Shown: positions 50,847-59,954, counted from the first letter of the stretch. The stretch: 64,000 nucleotides of DNA from DASXKD01 sp963806145 (GCA_963806145.1 CAWDXD010000027.1:1-64000); one strand, 5' to 3'. A program made the numbers and translations. Notes: generated from the letters alone by a model not told the origin.

Positions 50847-52070
50847 ATGCGGGCGCGATGGTTTGCCGGACGCAGTTCACGAGCGCTGGTAGTGCCGCTG
50901 ATGCTAGCGGCGGCACTGGCCGGGCTTGGGCCGGGCGCGGCTGCGGCGTCGGCCTGCGGGACCGGGACTGGGGCCGGGCAGCCGGTACGCCCCGGTTCTT
51001 CGAACGGTTTGGCCGGTGTCGCGGTCGCTTCGTGCCAGGCCTGGGCGGTGGGCAACTACACCCCCAGCGGCGGCAGCCCGCGGACCCTGATCGAGCACTG
51101 GGACGGCACGGCCTGGAGGCAGCAGCCCAGCCCCAGCCCGGGGGCCGCCTCCAACGCCCTGAACGGGGTGACAGCGGCCTCCGCCAGCAACGTCTGGGCG
51201 GTGGGGCAAGACAGCAACGACGCCGGCGGTTCCACCTCCCAGCCCCTGGCCGAGCACTGGAACGGCACCACCTGGACACAGGTGCCCACCCCCAGCCCGG
51301 GCGGCGCCGCCGGCTACAGCCAACTGGCTGCGGTGGCGGCGACCTCGGCCAGCAACGCCTGGGCGGTGGGCGTCTACACCAGCGGCCCCGGCACCCCGGT
51401 GCGGGGCATGGCCGAGCACTGGAACGGCACCACGTGGACACTGGTGCCCACCCTGAACCCCGGCGGAGGCACCACAACCTACAACTACCTGAGCGGGGTG
51501 GCCGCCACCTCCGCCACCAACGTTTGGGCGGTGGGCTGGTACTCCAACAGTGCCGGGAGTGTCCTCACGTTGATCGAGCACTGGAACGGCACCGCGTGGA
51601 CGCAGGTGCCCAGCCCCAGCCCGGGCGGCCGCGCCCGTAGCAACTGGCTGCTGGGCGTGAGCGCCACCTCCGCCATCGACGCCTGGGCGGTAGGGCGGGC
51701 CTTCCACCGAGCTCCGCCCTACCGGTACCAGACGCTTATCGAGCACTGGAACGGCACCGCGTGGACGCAGGTACCCAGCCCCACCCCGTCCTCGTCCATC
51801 GACGCCCGGCTGGTCGCAGTGGCGGCCACCTCCGCCGGCAACGCCTCGGCGGTGGGCTACTACACCGCCGGTGCCCGTCCCTTCCCGCACATGACCCTTG
51901 CCGAGCACTGGAACGGCACCACGTGGACGCAGGTACCCAGCCCCAACCCGTCCTCCAGCGACAACTTCCTGGGCGGGGTGGCGGCCACCTCCCCTGCCAG
52001 CTTCTGGGCGGTCGGCGCGTACGTCGCCGGCAACCAGACCAGCCGTGCTCTTGCCTTCCATTGCTGCTGA
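50847..52070 (+). CDS. Secreted seven-blade propeller-like repeat protein
   Basis: Exported protein of 407 aa. Signal peptide RSSRALVVPLMLAAALAGLGPGAAAASA; start ATG 50847 after GGAAGGGGAG. The rest is seven repeats of 50-60 residues, each with VAATSASNAWAVG, then a variable loop, then LIEHWNGTAWTQVPSPSPG. The last repeat stops early at LAFHCC, so the final strand is missing or supplied by the N-terminus, as in propeller closure. A surface or secreted binding role is likely, the ligand unknown. It is of the same family as the protein at 53930-55059, on the opposite strand. Confidence 0.8.
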   Translation: MRARWFAGRSSRALVVPLMLAAALAGLGPGAAAASACGTGTGAGQPVRPGSSNGLAGVAVASCQAWAVGNYTPSGGSPRTLIEHWDGTAWRQQPSPSPGAASNALNGVTAASASNVWAVGQDSNDAGGSTSQPLAEHWNGTTWTQVPTPSPGGAAGYSQLAAVAATSASNAWAVGVYTSGPGTPVRGMAEHWNGTTWTLVPTLNPGGGTTTYNYLSGVAATSATNVWAVGWYSNSAGSVLTLIEHWNGTAWTQVPSPSPGGRARSNWLLGVSATSAIDAWAVGRAFHRAPPYRYQTLIEHWNGTAWTQVPSPTPSSSIDARLVAVAATSAGNASAVGYYTAGARPFPHMTLAEHWNGTTWTQVPSPNPSSSDNFLGGVAATSPASFWAVGAYVAGNQTSRALAFHCC

Positions 52071-52503
52071 CCGGGTTCCCCCAGCTGCAGCCGGGCTGCC
52101 TACGGTGCTGAATTCATCCCAGGTCACCTAGCACCATCACGTGCAGGGCGCGGGCGCACGCTGCCTTATGGTCTCGACCGGGTTGTCATGACGTGGGCAA
52201 GAGAGGGTGCCATGAGAAAGGCACAATCCAGCCTCGATCGACCAGGACAGGTGCCTGACGATCGAGTGGACTGCCGATCTGTGGTGGCGTGCGTGCGTGG
52301 CAGCCTCGCGGTGTGCGATGGCCGGAATCGAAGCTGCCACTATCTCTGGTGCAGATCAATCAATGGGGCATGCCCGGATGACGGCTTCGGCTGTTTCGGT
52401 GGCTAGCTGATCGGCGAGGGCTGTGAAGGGCCAGACCAGCAGTACAGCTGAGTCTGCTTCCCGGCGGCCCTGTTGGCCCATTCCACCATTCTCGCCAACC
52501 GGG

Positions 52504-52782
52504 TTACGGCTCAGTCGTGCTGGCAGGCTGCTCGGCCAGTTCGTCGTCTCCATCCAACGGATCGCGAACTCCGTGAGCTTGCCGGGCGGGTCCTGTTGAC
52601 CGCTGCGAAGGCTGGCGAGCGCCGAGTGGTAATCGTCGGAAAATGTTGCCAGCATGGCTGCCTGGCTGCTGGGTGCGGGGCAGGAAGCTCCCTCGTGGAT
52701 ACCGCTCTTCCTTGGTAGGCACCCACCAGATGCCGCCGGCCGAGTAATCAGCCTCGATGATCACTCTGCGCGGCTCTGTCAC
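52504..52782 (-). pseudogene. Small hypothetical gene remnant
   Basis: From ATG 52782 the first 26 residues (MTEPRRVIIEADYSAGGIWW, then VPTKEE) look like a real protein, preceded by no clear ribosome site. The rest of this frame is Arg/Pro-rich and unlikely. A better-looking continuation (YHSALASLRSGQQDPPGKL, then TEFAIRWMETTNWP) lies in another frame from about 52630. So a small gene appears broken by one or more indels. Function not recognised. Confidence 0.3.
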
Positions 52783-52848
52783 GCGGTGAGCCTACTGGCC
52801 GCCGCCAGGAGGGAGCGAACCAACATCCACGCCTTCTTCGAGGGCGAT

Positions 52849-52924
52849 AAAATGTGGATCTGTTATGCAAAGCAGATGTCGCAATGAAAATGTGGATCTG
52901 TTATGCAAAGCAGATGTCGCAATG
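52849..52924. repeat. 38-bp perfect tandem duplication
   Basis: Two exact back-to-back copies of a 38-bp unit beginning AAAATGTGGATCTGTTATGC and ending AAAGCAGATGTCGCAATG. The unit is AT-rich compared with the region. It is probably a recent slippage or repair product. Confidence 0.9.
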
Positions 52925-53445
52925 AAAGGGACAATCCCGCCCGGCACGGTGACCCCGATTAGGACCGCCACCAACACCCCCGGCCCGGCGATCAAGGTCG
53001 GAAGCGGCCCCGAAGCAGTCGCGATCACGCCCTAACCTCCGTCTTTCACGCTGACTGAGGCGACACGGGGCCCGGATGCTGAGAAGTGCCTTGTCCGCAC
53101 AGGAGCATAGAGGGTGTCACGACGAATGGGACAACTCCCCCCCGCTGATCAGGCCGGACGACTGACCATTGAGTGGACCACTGACCTGTGACAGCCCAGT
53201 ACTACAGTCCCGGTTTGTGACTTGATCATGGTCATGTCGGGGCTGCTGTCCGGTGCAGGTGAAGGTTGCGAAATCCAGACGTAGGTTGCGCGTGATCTTG
53301 CGAAGTCCAGGGCTACCTTGCGAGATCGGGAGAGGGCTCGGCTGTTGTGCAGCGCTGCCGCGGTGGCATCGTGCCGCCGGGCAGCCGGCGCAGGCCATCT
53401 GGTGCCGCGGGCGGTCACGATGTTTGGACTCCGTGATCTGGTGTT

Positions 53446-53580
53446 CGGGGGTGTCGGTGCTGGCCAGCCTGCTGCTGGGCGGCCTGCTCGCCGACACCGC
53501 CGGCATTCGTGCCGTCTGCTACCTGGGCGGCACCCTGCTCGCCGCGGCCGCTCTCGCAGGACTCGCCCGACCACCGCCGG
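53446..53580 (+). pseudogene. MFS transporter C-terminal remnant
   Basis: About 45 codons in one frame encode GVSVLASLLLGGLLADTAGIRAVCYLGGTLLAAAALAGLARP, which has the pattern of the last two helices of an MFS permease. The flanking sequence in the same frame is not protein-like, and no start or ribosome site is present. A relic of a larger gene. Confidence 0.4.
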
Positions 53581-53886
53581 TCCCGCCGGAAAGCTTGTTC
53601 AGGACCGAGCTGATCTCAGCGGTGGTGAGGATCGGCGGCTCGCCGCGCTGCGTGGCGCGGCCCGCAGTTCCGGTGGCGCTTGGGGGCTGGTTGGCGGCGG
53701 TGAGCGGGACGAGGAGCCGGTTGTAGACCTTGGTGTGGAAGACGGCTATTAGGGATCGGCGCCTGTCGAGGGAGACGGGGATACCGCAGGACTTGGCCGG
53801 AAGGAAGTCCGCGCCGTGTTAAGGAAGCCCTGATCAGACTCCCATAAGGCTGGGACGGCCCTGAACGTCAGGACGGCGGTACATGC

Positions 53887-53946
53887 GTGCTAGGACCGGG
53901 ACCAGCGTGCTAGGTCCGGGACCAGCGTGCTAGGTCCGGGACCAGG
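53887..53946. repeat. 20-bp tandem repeat at gene 3' end
   Basis: Three copies of GTGCTAGGTCCGGGACCAGC (the first with A for T, the last truncated). On the minus strand each unit repeats the final codons and stop of the propeller gene (TGG TCC CGG ACC TAG), so the gene's end has been duplicated in tandem. Confidence 0.85.
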
Positions 53947-55059
53947 TGGTGCCGTTCCAGTGCAGGATGATGACGTTGCCTGTGGCGGAGTGTCCTCCCA
54001 CAGCCCAGCCGTCGGTGGCGGACACCATGCTGATGCCCCGGAGGAAGCTGTCGCTGGTTCCGCCTTGGTTCGGCACACGCGCCCACCTGGTGCCGTTCCA
54101 GTGCAGGGTCAAAGCCGCCTGCCCGCCGGTGGCTGTGGTGTAGTCGCCGATAGACCAGACGCTCGACTTGGAGATGATGGCCACCCCCGTCAGCTCGTTT
54201 GCTTCGAGGCAGGTCGAGCATGTCTGGCCGGGGCTGGGGCTGAAAACCTGCCGCCAGGTGGTGCCGTTCCAGTGCGTGGTGATTGTCTTGGTTCCCCCGT
54301 TGACGGCCCATGCGTTGCGCGGGGATGCGTCGCTCACCCCGGGAAGTGCGGCACCGGCTGGGACAGGGGCGGGCACCTGGGACCAGCTGGCGCCGTTCCA
54401 GTGCAGCATGAGCGTGGCCCGCGCGTTCTTTGTGAAGCCGATCGCCCACGCGTCCGACGCGGACGCGGCGCTGACCGCAAAGAGCCTGGTGTCCCCACCG
54501 GAACCCGAGACGGGCACCTGGGACCAGCTGGTGCCGTTCCAGTGCAGCATCAGCGGTAGATGTACCTCGTTGCCGTTGACGGCCGTGCCTACGGCCCAGC
54601 CATCGGTAGCCGACACCATGCTCACCCCGAACAGCTGGTTTTCGGGGCTGGGGTTGGGGCTGGGCACCCGGGACCAGCTGATGCCGTTCCAGTGCTCGAT
54701 CAGCGTCGCCTCCCCGGTACTGGGGAAGCAGTTCCCCACCGCCCAGCCATCGGCGGCAGAGTCCATGCTCACCCCGGTCAGATGGCACAAGGGGGCGTTC
54801 GGGCCTGTCACCCCGGACCAGCTGGTCCCGTTCCAGTGCAGGATCAGCGGCCCGCTGGTGCCGCTGCCCACCGCCCACGCGTCCGACGGCGACACGGCGC
54901 TGACCCCGTTGAGGAAGCCCGGGTGCTCGTGACCGACTGGTGCGCTGGCGGCTGCGCCGCGGCGGCCAGTGCCGCGGTCAGCACCAGGCTGCCCCCCGCA
55001 GGCAGGGCCAGCCGCCATCCCCGGCGGCAGATCGAGCGGACGGTACGCGGCGTGATCAT
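53930..55059 (-). pseudogene. Secreted seven-blade repeat protein, frameshifted near 54930
   Basis: Same family as the plus-strand protein at 50847. Seven repeats of the pattern VSMVSATDGWAVG .. LMLHWNGTSWSQVP run from about 54925 to 53930. The signal peptide (SICRRGWRLALPAGGSLVLTAALAAAAQPP) starts at ATG 55059 after GTGAGG, in a different frame. The two meet near 54925-54935 (HQSVTS then HEHPGFLNGVSAVSPSDAWAVG). The 1130-bp span is one base short of a multiple of three. Repaired, it is a 376-aa secreted protein. The stop codon region is triplicated. Confidence 0.75.
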
Positions 55060-55240
55060 CGCAACCTCACAGTCGGCCGGAACGGCGAACAGAGCTACAA
55101 ATGCGACGCGCAGCACACGGTCATGGATGACAGGAGCCGGTGTTGGTAGGCACAACTGCGCGCCCGGGAGGGCACGCCTCGGGCAAGATCGCGCTTATCC
55201 CGTAGGGTCCGCTACGCGCCGCCAGGTAGCGTGGGCCAGC

Positions 55241-55768
55241 GTGACTACCGAGTGGACCGCACCCGCGGTTGAGCGTGCTGATCCGGACCACGTCGCTGCC
55301 GAGCGCAGGGCGCTTGAGCAGTGGCTCGACTACCACCGTGACACGTTGCTGACCAGTTGCGCCGGGCTGACGGCCGAGCAGTTGAAGCGGCGCGCGGTTC
55401 CGCCGTCTAACCTCTCGCTTCTGGGCCTGGTCCGGCATATTGCCGACGTGGAGCGCGGGTGGTTCCGCCAGTGCGCTGCCCGCGAGGATGTGCCTGACCT
55501 GTACTGGACCGAGGCTGACAACGATGCCGACTTCAACGACATCGAGGCTGCCGACGCCGAGGCTGACCTGGACACCTACCGGCGCGAGATCGTCGCGGCG
55601 CGCAAGGCGGTGGCTGGCAAAGGCCTCGATGTTGTCGTGCCGTTCCGGTGGGGCGGCCCCGATCGCGACATCCGGTGGATCTACCTGCACATGATCGAGG
55701 AGTACGCGCGCCACAACGGCCACGCCGATCTGATCCGCGAGTGCATCGACGGCGTGACCAGCGACTAG
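55241..55768 (+). CDS. DinB-like protein (DUF664)
   Basis: Four-helix-bundle protein of 175 aa. Family features are LEQWLDYHRDTLLTSCAGLTAEQLKRRAVPPSNLSLLGLVRHIADVERGWF and WIYLHMIEEYARHNGHADLIRECIDG, giving the three-histidine metal site (H in VRHIADVE, and HM..EEYARHNGHAD). Actinobacterial DUF664 proteins are related to mycothiol-dependent isomerases and S-transferases. Start GTG 55241; the ribosome site is weak. Its stop overlaps the stop of the convergent chimeric gene (CTAG). Confidence 0.88.
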   Translation: MTTEWTAPAVERADPDHVAAERRALEQWLDYHRDTLLTSCAGLTAEQLKRRAVPPSNLSLLGLVRHIADVERGWFRQCAAREDVPDLYWTEADNDADFNDIEAADAEADLDTYRREIVAARKAVAGKGLDVVVPFRWGGPDRDIRWIYLHMIEEYARHNGHADLIRECIDGVTSD

Positions 55769-56289
55769 GCGGCGGAGCGCTCGCTGAGCGGGCGGCGGCG
55801 CAGTTCGGTCTTCTGGATCGCCGGCGGCACGTATGCCTGGTCGAGAATGCCGATATCGGTTCCGGGCGGGACGATCTCATCGATCCGGTCGAGCACATCG
55901 TCGGAAAGGACGACGTCCACCCCCGCGAGAAGGTCGTCGAGTTGCTCCATGGTGCGGGCACCGAGCAGCGCCTCGTCGAGAACCGTGGCCGTGGTGCCCG
56001 CCAGGCGCTCCAGCACCCATCCGTAGCTGCGGTCATCCAGCGGGCCGTGGGCGAGGATCCGGGGAACCGGGATGCCCCGCCCGCGCAGTTCGGGTACCTG
56101 GCCCGCCACGTACGGCAGCTTTTCCGGCAGGTCGGGATCGAGGCCCCATTTGACCACGACGGGCGTTCCCGCGAGATCGGCGTAGTACGTCCGCCCCTGC
56201 CCGCCACCGGTCGCCCGGCCTGCGGTGAGCGCAAGGCCGAACCGCTCCCCGAGCAAATCCAGTACCTGTTCAGTCATCGCTGCCATCAT
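55765..56289 (-). pseudogene. Chimera: kinase N-terminus fused to aldo/keto-reductase C-terminus
   Basis: A 174-aa open frame. Residues 1-109 (MTEQVLDLLGERFGL..LDEALL) copy the kinase at 49826-50719, and 298 bp of it is identical in DNA. From GARTMEQLDDLLAGVDVVLSDDVLDRIDEIVPPGTDIG to the end it is the C-terminal tail of an aldo/keto reductase. Neither half keeps a full active site: the kinase lacks the Brenner motif, and the reductase lacks the barrel. It is almost certainly a recombination product. The first few residues before the identical tract differ from the kinase gene (MTEQVLDLL against MTERALVDLL), so this locus may once have held a paralogue. Confidence 0.8.
55962..56259. repeat. 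298-bp perfect direct repeat, copy 2
   Basis: Identical to 50392-50689. This copy forms the kinase part of the chimeric gene; its left edge (55962) is exactly where the aldo/keto reductase segment begins. Confidence 0.95.
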
Positions 56290-56447
56290 GCCGCCCGGCG
56301 ATCATCAGACACGATCACCGAGACCATCATCGGCGCCTACACCGTGCACGGCGTAACCCTGGCCAATCCGCACGGGCAACACGGGTGATAAACACCGGTG
56401 CGAAATAGATTTAACGAACACAGGTTCGATAGTATGGTCATGTGCCA

Positions 56448-56933
56448 ATGCGAACCTGCCTTGAGTGCGGCAGAGAATACGAGCCGTCGAGCAGGCACCT
56501 TCGCTGCCCGGCGTGCCGTTCACGGGATCTGTGCTCGTGCGGCGATCCGAAACAGGGGAAATCGGCCACGTGCACCAACTGCCGCACCGTGGCGGGATCC
56601 TCGAACGGCCGCTGGAAGGGAGGCCGCACCCGCCACAAGGCGGGCTATGTCATGATCTGGGCGCCCGGGCATCCCAGGGCGGGGAAGAGCCAGTACGTCT
56701 TCGAGCACATCCTTGTCATGGAGCGCTTACTAGGCCGCCACATGATCCCCGGCGAGTCAGTCCATCACCGCAATGGCGTGAAGGACGACAACCGGCCAGA
56801 GAACCTGGAGCTCTGGACACGTCCCCAACCCGCAGGGATCCGCGCGTCCGATGCTGTCGCATGGGCACGCGAGATCCTTGCTAGGTATGCGGAGTACATG
56901 GGCACCTCCAACAATGCTCACGGTGTCCCCTGA
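56448..56933 (+). CDS. HNH endonuclease with zinc-ribbon N-terminus
   Basis: Protein of 161 aa. The N-terminus has zinc-knuckle cysteines (CLECGREY, CPACRSRDLCSCG, CTNCRTVAG). The HNH_3-type nuclease motif is EHILVMERLLGRHMIPGESVHHRNGVKDDNRPENLELW, with the His-His and Asn positions present. Such proteins are typical of phages and mobile elements; here it abuts ssrA, a frequent integration target, so it may be a leftover of an integrated element. Start ATG 56448 or GTG 56442. Sequence upstream (56390-56440) is AT-rich. Confidence 0.82.
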   Translation: MRTCLECGREYEPSSRHLRCPACRSRDLCSCGDPKQGKSATCTNCRTVAGSSNGRWKGGRTRHKAGYVMIWAPGHPRAGKSQYVFEHILVMERLLGRHMIPGESVHHRNGVKDDNRPENLELWTRPQPAGIRASDAVAWAREILARYAEYMGTSNNAHGVP

Positions 56934-56940
56934 GCACTCT

Positions 56941-57312
56941 TGGAGGTGGCGGGAATCGAACCCGCGTCCTTCAGTACATCACCAGGGCTTCTCCGGGCGC
57001 AGCCTGCTGTGGTTTTCTCGGCCCCGGCGGTCTCGCAGGCGCGCCGCCGCCGGGCTCAGTCGCTGTTAGGTGTCCCGCTCATCCCCGCGACCGGGCTGAG
57101 CGGTGGATCCTCCTAGCTGATGCCAGACACCGGGCCGGAGGCGCTCCCGGGCTGACAACCTCTAACTCGCGCTAGTTAGGCCGCGAGGGCGAGGTGAGTG
57201 CGCTTAACATTGGCACTTATTAAGGTGCGGTCACAGGTTTTACGAGGTTATGTCCGCCGTCCTCGGCCCGCTTCCCCTGGATCAACTACCGAAGTCGAAG
57301 CCTGTCACCCCC
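56941..57312 (-). ncRNA. ssrA: Transfer-messenger RNA (tmRNA)
   Basis: On the minus strand, from 57312, the 5' end is GGGGGTGACAGGCTTCGACT and the 3' end GGGTTCGATTCCCGCCACCTCCA at 56941. The two ends form the 7-bp acceptor stem, and the T-arm GGTTCGATTCC is present, with an encoded CCA. The resume codon opens GCC AAT GTT AAG CGC ACT .. GCG GCC TAA, coding the tag ANVKRTHLALAA. Length 372 nt, normal for the family. smpB lies 2.1 kb upstream on the same strand. Confidence 0.96.
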
Positions 57313-57439
57313 ATGTTGAGTTGTCTGGTGAGCCCTGGGACCACGGCACTTCCAACTGCGGTGGGCCCCAGCCTTCACTAGGTGTTCACGCTACAGGCTC
57401 AACGCACGCCGTCCAACTGGGATTCCCCCCGGAGGCAGG

Positions 57440-59449
57440 TCAGCGGCTGGCCGAGCGGAGGAAGCTGGCTGCCAGCGGCGCGGCCGACACCCGGGGCGAC
57501 GCGGTGAACTCCACGACGGCAAAGGCGATGTCGCCGCGGTAGCCGACGAACCAGGTAGCCCACTTCTGGTGCCGCCCGGAGGTCAGCTGCGCGGTGCCCA
57601 CCTGGCCGTACACCAGCTGCCCGCCGACGTTCGCGCCCCGCGCGGCACCCGAGCGCACGGCGTCGCGCATGAGGTTGCGGAGGCTGTCCAGCGTGCCCTC
57701 GGCGAACGGGGTCCGCCGGGACTGCTGTGCGTCGGGCGGGCGGGTCACCAGCATCGGCTCGTGCCAGGTGCCGGTAGCCACCTGCGCGGCCACGCCCGCC
57801 ATGGTGAGCGGGCTCACCTTGACGTTTCCCTGGCCGATGGTGGCGGCGGCGAGCTGGGTGACGCCGTTGGCGGTCCCGACCGTTCCGGAGAACCCGGGCA
57901 GCGGCAACTGCCACCGCCGGCCGAAGCCGAACCCGGCGGCCGCCTTGGTGAGCTCCGCCGTGTTCAGCCGCAGGGACAGGCCGGCGAAGGCGGTGGCACA
58001 GGACTGGGCGAAGTCTCCCCCGAGCGTGGCACTCATGTCCGCGTTGGCCTTGGGCGGCACGTTGCGGAAGTTGTGCCCGCCCACCGTGTTGACGGAGGTG
58101 CAGGGGATCGGGGTGTTCACGGTCACGCCCTTGGCCAGCAGCGCCTCGGTGGACACGATCGTGAAGGCTGCTCCCGGCGGGTATTGCCCGGCCAGCGGAT
58201 CGATCGAGGGTATCCCAGGCGCCTTGCGGCTGGCCACGGCCAGGATCCGCCCGGTGGATGACTGCAGCGCGACGATCGCCGCCGAGCCCGGCGCGGCGGC
58301 CACGGCCCGGGACGCCGCCCGCTGGACGCTGCCCTCGAGCGTGGTGTGCACGGAGGCGGGGGGGCGGCCCGTCCACTTCTTCAGCACCTGCACCGTGCGC
58401 CCGCTGGCGGTCGCGGCGACCACCTCGGTGGTCGGGGTCCCGGCCAGGTAGGCCTGGTAACGCGACTGCAGGCCGGACAGGCCGATGGTGGCCCCGGGGC
58501 GGTAGGCGATGCCGGCGTTGCGCAGGTCGGTGGAGGACTCGCCCCCCACCGACCCGACCACGGCCTTGGCGGTGCTGTCGAACAGGAGCACCCGCCGCTT
58601 CTTGAGGATCAGGCCGTGGACCTTCCTGAGCTGGTGGGCAAGCCGGTGGTAATCCGCGGGCTTGAAGGTCACCAGTTCGAGAAACGGGCTGCTCGGCGCC
58701 GCGCGGATCCAGCCGAGTATCTCGGTCGGCTCGATGCCGGTGGCCCGGCCGAGGCCGTCGGCGGTCGCCGTCGCGTTCTTCAGCCGGCCCGGCTTCACGC
58801 CGACCATGTACGCGGTGGACCGGACCTGGAGTGGCCTGCCGCCGGCGTCGAGGATCGGCATCCGGCGCTGGGTGGTGGAGATCAGCGCCAGGCGCAGCCC
58901 CGGGCGCAGGCCGGGGCTGATCACGCTCGGGGCCCAGACGACCTTCCAGGACGAGCCCACCCGCCGCAGCGTGAAGCTGCCCGTGTACATCCAGGGCGCG
59001 CCGTCCTGGCCCAGGTCCACCGACGCGGTGAAGCGGGCCGTCGCGGTGCCGCCCGCCTGCCTGACCGGGCCCATGTTCAGGTAGAACGCGGCCGCGTCGA
59101 GCCCGCTGTAGGCGTTGGCCAGCTCGGTGGTCACTGCGGACGTCTTCCCCGTGGTCAGGGCGGCGGCGGCCGCGTAGGAGTGCTGCTGCCAGTCCAGCAG
59201 GAACTGCTGGACCGTCGGCTCGGCCGAGGGCGAGGACCACAGGCCGCCGGTGAACACGATCGCGCCGAAGCCCAGCACCAGGACGGCGATGATCACCCGC
59301 ACGGGCGACAGCCGGGCGCGGAAGCCGCTCACCCGCCTGCCCACGGCGCCCGCGGCGCTCACGGGGCCCGCGGTGCGCGGGGAATCCGGGGTGCCCGCGG
59401 TATCGGGCGCAGCCGCAGCGTGCGCTCCGCGCTTATGCGTGGACGCCAT
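57440..59449 (-). CDS. Penicillin-binding-protein-like, catalytic motifs lost
   Basis: Membrane-anchored protein of 669 aa with PBP2-like layout: one helix VRVIIAVLVLGFGAIVFTGGLW near residue 55, a MecA-type N-domain (FLLDWQQHSYAAAAALTTG), a dimerisation domain, and a transpeptidase domain from about residue 385. The expected SxxK is AAFT (in YPPGAAFTIVST), SxN is SCA (AQSCATAFAGLS), and KTG is VGT (GQVGTAQL). All three active-site motifs are altered, so it is probably not a working transpeptidase and may bind without catalysis. It starts 14 bp after the smpB stop, so it is in the ftsE-ftsX-smpB transcript. Confidence 0.85.
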   Translation of the reverse strand: MASTHKRGAHAAAAPDTAGTPDSPRTAGPVSAAGAVGRRVSGFRARLSPVRVIIAVLVLGFGAIVFTGGLWSSPSAEPTVQQFLLDWQQHSYAAAAALTTGKTSAVTTELANAYSGLDAAAFYLNMGPVRQAGGTATARFTASVDLGQDGAPWMYTGSFTLRRVGSSWKVVWAPSVISPGLRPGLRLALISTTQRRMPILDAGGRPLQVRSTAYMVGVKPGRLKNATATADGLGRATGIEPTEILGWIRAAPSSPFLELVTFKPADYHRLAHQLRKVHGLILKKRRVLLFDSTAKAVVGSVGGESSTDLRNAGIAYRPGATIGLSGLQSRYQAYLAGTPTTEVVAATASGRTVQVLKKWTGRPPASVHTTLEGSVQRAASRAVAAAPGSAAIVALQSSTGRILAVASRKAPGIPSIDPLAGQYPPGAAFTIVSTEALLAKGVTVNTPIPCTSVNTVGGHNFRNVPPKANADMSATLGGDFAQSCATAFAGLSLRLNTAELTKAAAGFGFGRRWQLPLPGFSGTVGTANGVTQLAAATIGQGNVKVSPLTMAGVAAQVATGTWHEPMLVTRPPDAQQSRRTPFAEGTLDSLRNLMRDAVRSGAARGANVGGQLVYGQVGTAQLTSGRHQKWATWFVGYRGDIAFAVVEFTASPRVSAAPLAASFLRSASR

Positions 59450-59463
59450 GACCGACTCTCTCG

Positions 59464-59904
59464 CTATCCTCGCCGCCGGTGAGCACGCTGGACCTCTCTG
59501 GCAGCATCGCGCTGTGCCAGGTCCTGACGTTTATCGTAGGTCCGCTTGCCGCGGGCCAGCGCCAGTTCGACCTTCACTCTCCCGCCGGTGAAGTACAGCG
59601 AGAGCGGCACAAGGGTGAAGCCGCGCTCCGCGATTTCGCTTGCGAGCTTGTCGATTTCCTTCCTGTGCAACAGGAGCTTACGTGGCCGCCTGGGCTCGTG
59701 ATTGGTCCACGTGCCCTGGGCGTACTCGGGAATGTGCACTCCGTAAAGCCACATCTCCCCGTCAGAGATCTGCGCGAAGCCGTCGGTCAGGGACGCACGG
59801 CCCGCCCGCAGCGACTTCACCTCGGTGCCGGTGAGGACGAGCCCGGCTTCCACGACATCCTCAATGTGATAATCGTGCCTCGCCCGGCGGTTGCGGGCAA
59901 TCAC
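59464..59904 (-). CDS. smpB: SsrA-binding protein SmpB
   Basis: tmRNA-binding protein of 146 aa, needed for trans-translation rescue of stalled ribosomes. Features: RNRRARHDYHIEDVVEAGLVLTGTEVKSLRAGRASLTDGFAQI (OB fold and conserved GTEVKS), GTWTNHEPRRPRKLLLHRKEI, and the C-terminal basic tail KRTYDKRQDLAQRDAAREVQRAHRRRG. GTG 59904 with AGGAGCG upstream is the start; a longer frame from 60003 is not conserved. It lies between ftsX and the PBP-like gene and near ssrA, the usual actinobacterial order. Confidence 0.95.
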   Translation of the reverse strand: MIARNRRARHDYHIEDVVEAGLVLTGTEVKSLRAGRASLTDGFAQISDGEMWLYGVHIPEYAQGTWTNHEPRRPRKLLLHRKEIDKLASEIAERGFTLVPLSLYFTGGRVKVELALARGKRTYDKRQDLAQRDAAREVQRAHRRRG

Positions 59905-59954
59905 CGTGCGCTCCTGCGCGCCGGTTGCCGCTGCGGCGAGGCGCCGGCGCGCCT

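Larger units (their letters stand above)
52071..53886. other. 1.8-kb decayed region without intact genes
   Basis: Between the two repeat proteins no long convincing gene is present. The stretch is less GC-rich than its neighbours and holds fragments: a minus-strand start of a small gene (52782 leftwards), a 38-bp tandem duplication, a plus-strand MFS C-terminal remnant, and two similar segments near 52253 and 53160 (CTGACGATCGAGTGGACTGC and CTGACCATTGAGTGGACCAC) that resemble each other and the start of the DinB gene at 55241. This reads as a graveyard of rearranged pieces. Confidence 0.55.

Noticed and set aside
53887..53946. Short CRISPR array
   Set aside because: The 20-bp units are directly adjacent with no spacers, and they repeat the 3' end of a gene. 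No cas genes are nearby.
56941..57015. A separate tRNA gene at the T-arm-like sequence
   Set aside because: The acceptor and T-arm belong to the 3' end of tmRNA; the 5' partner strand lies 370 bases away.
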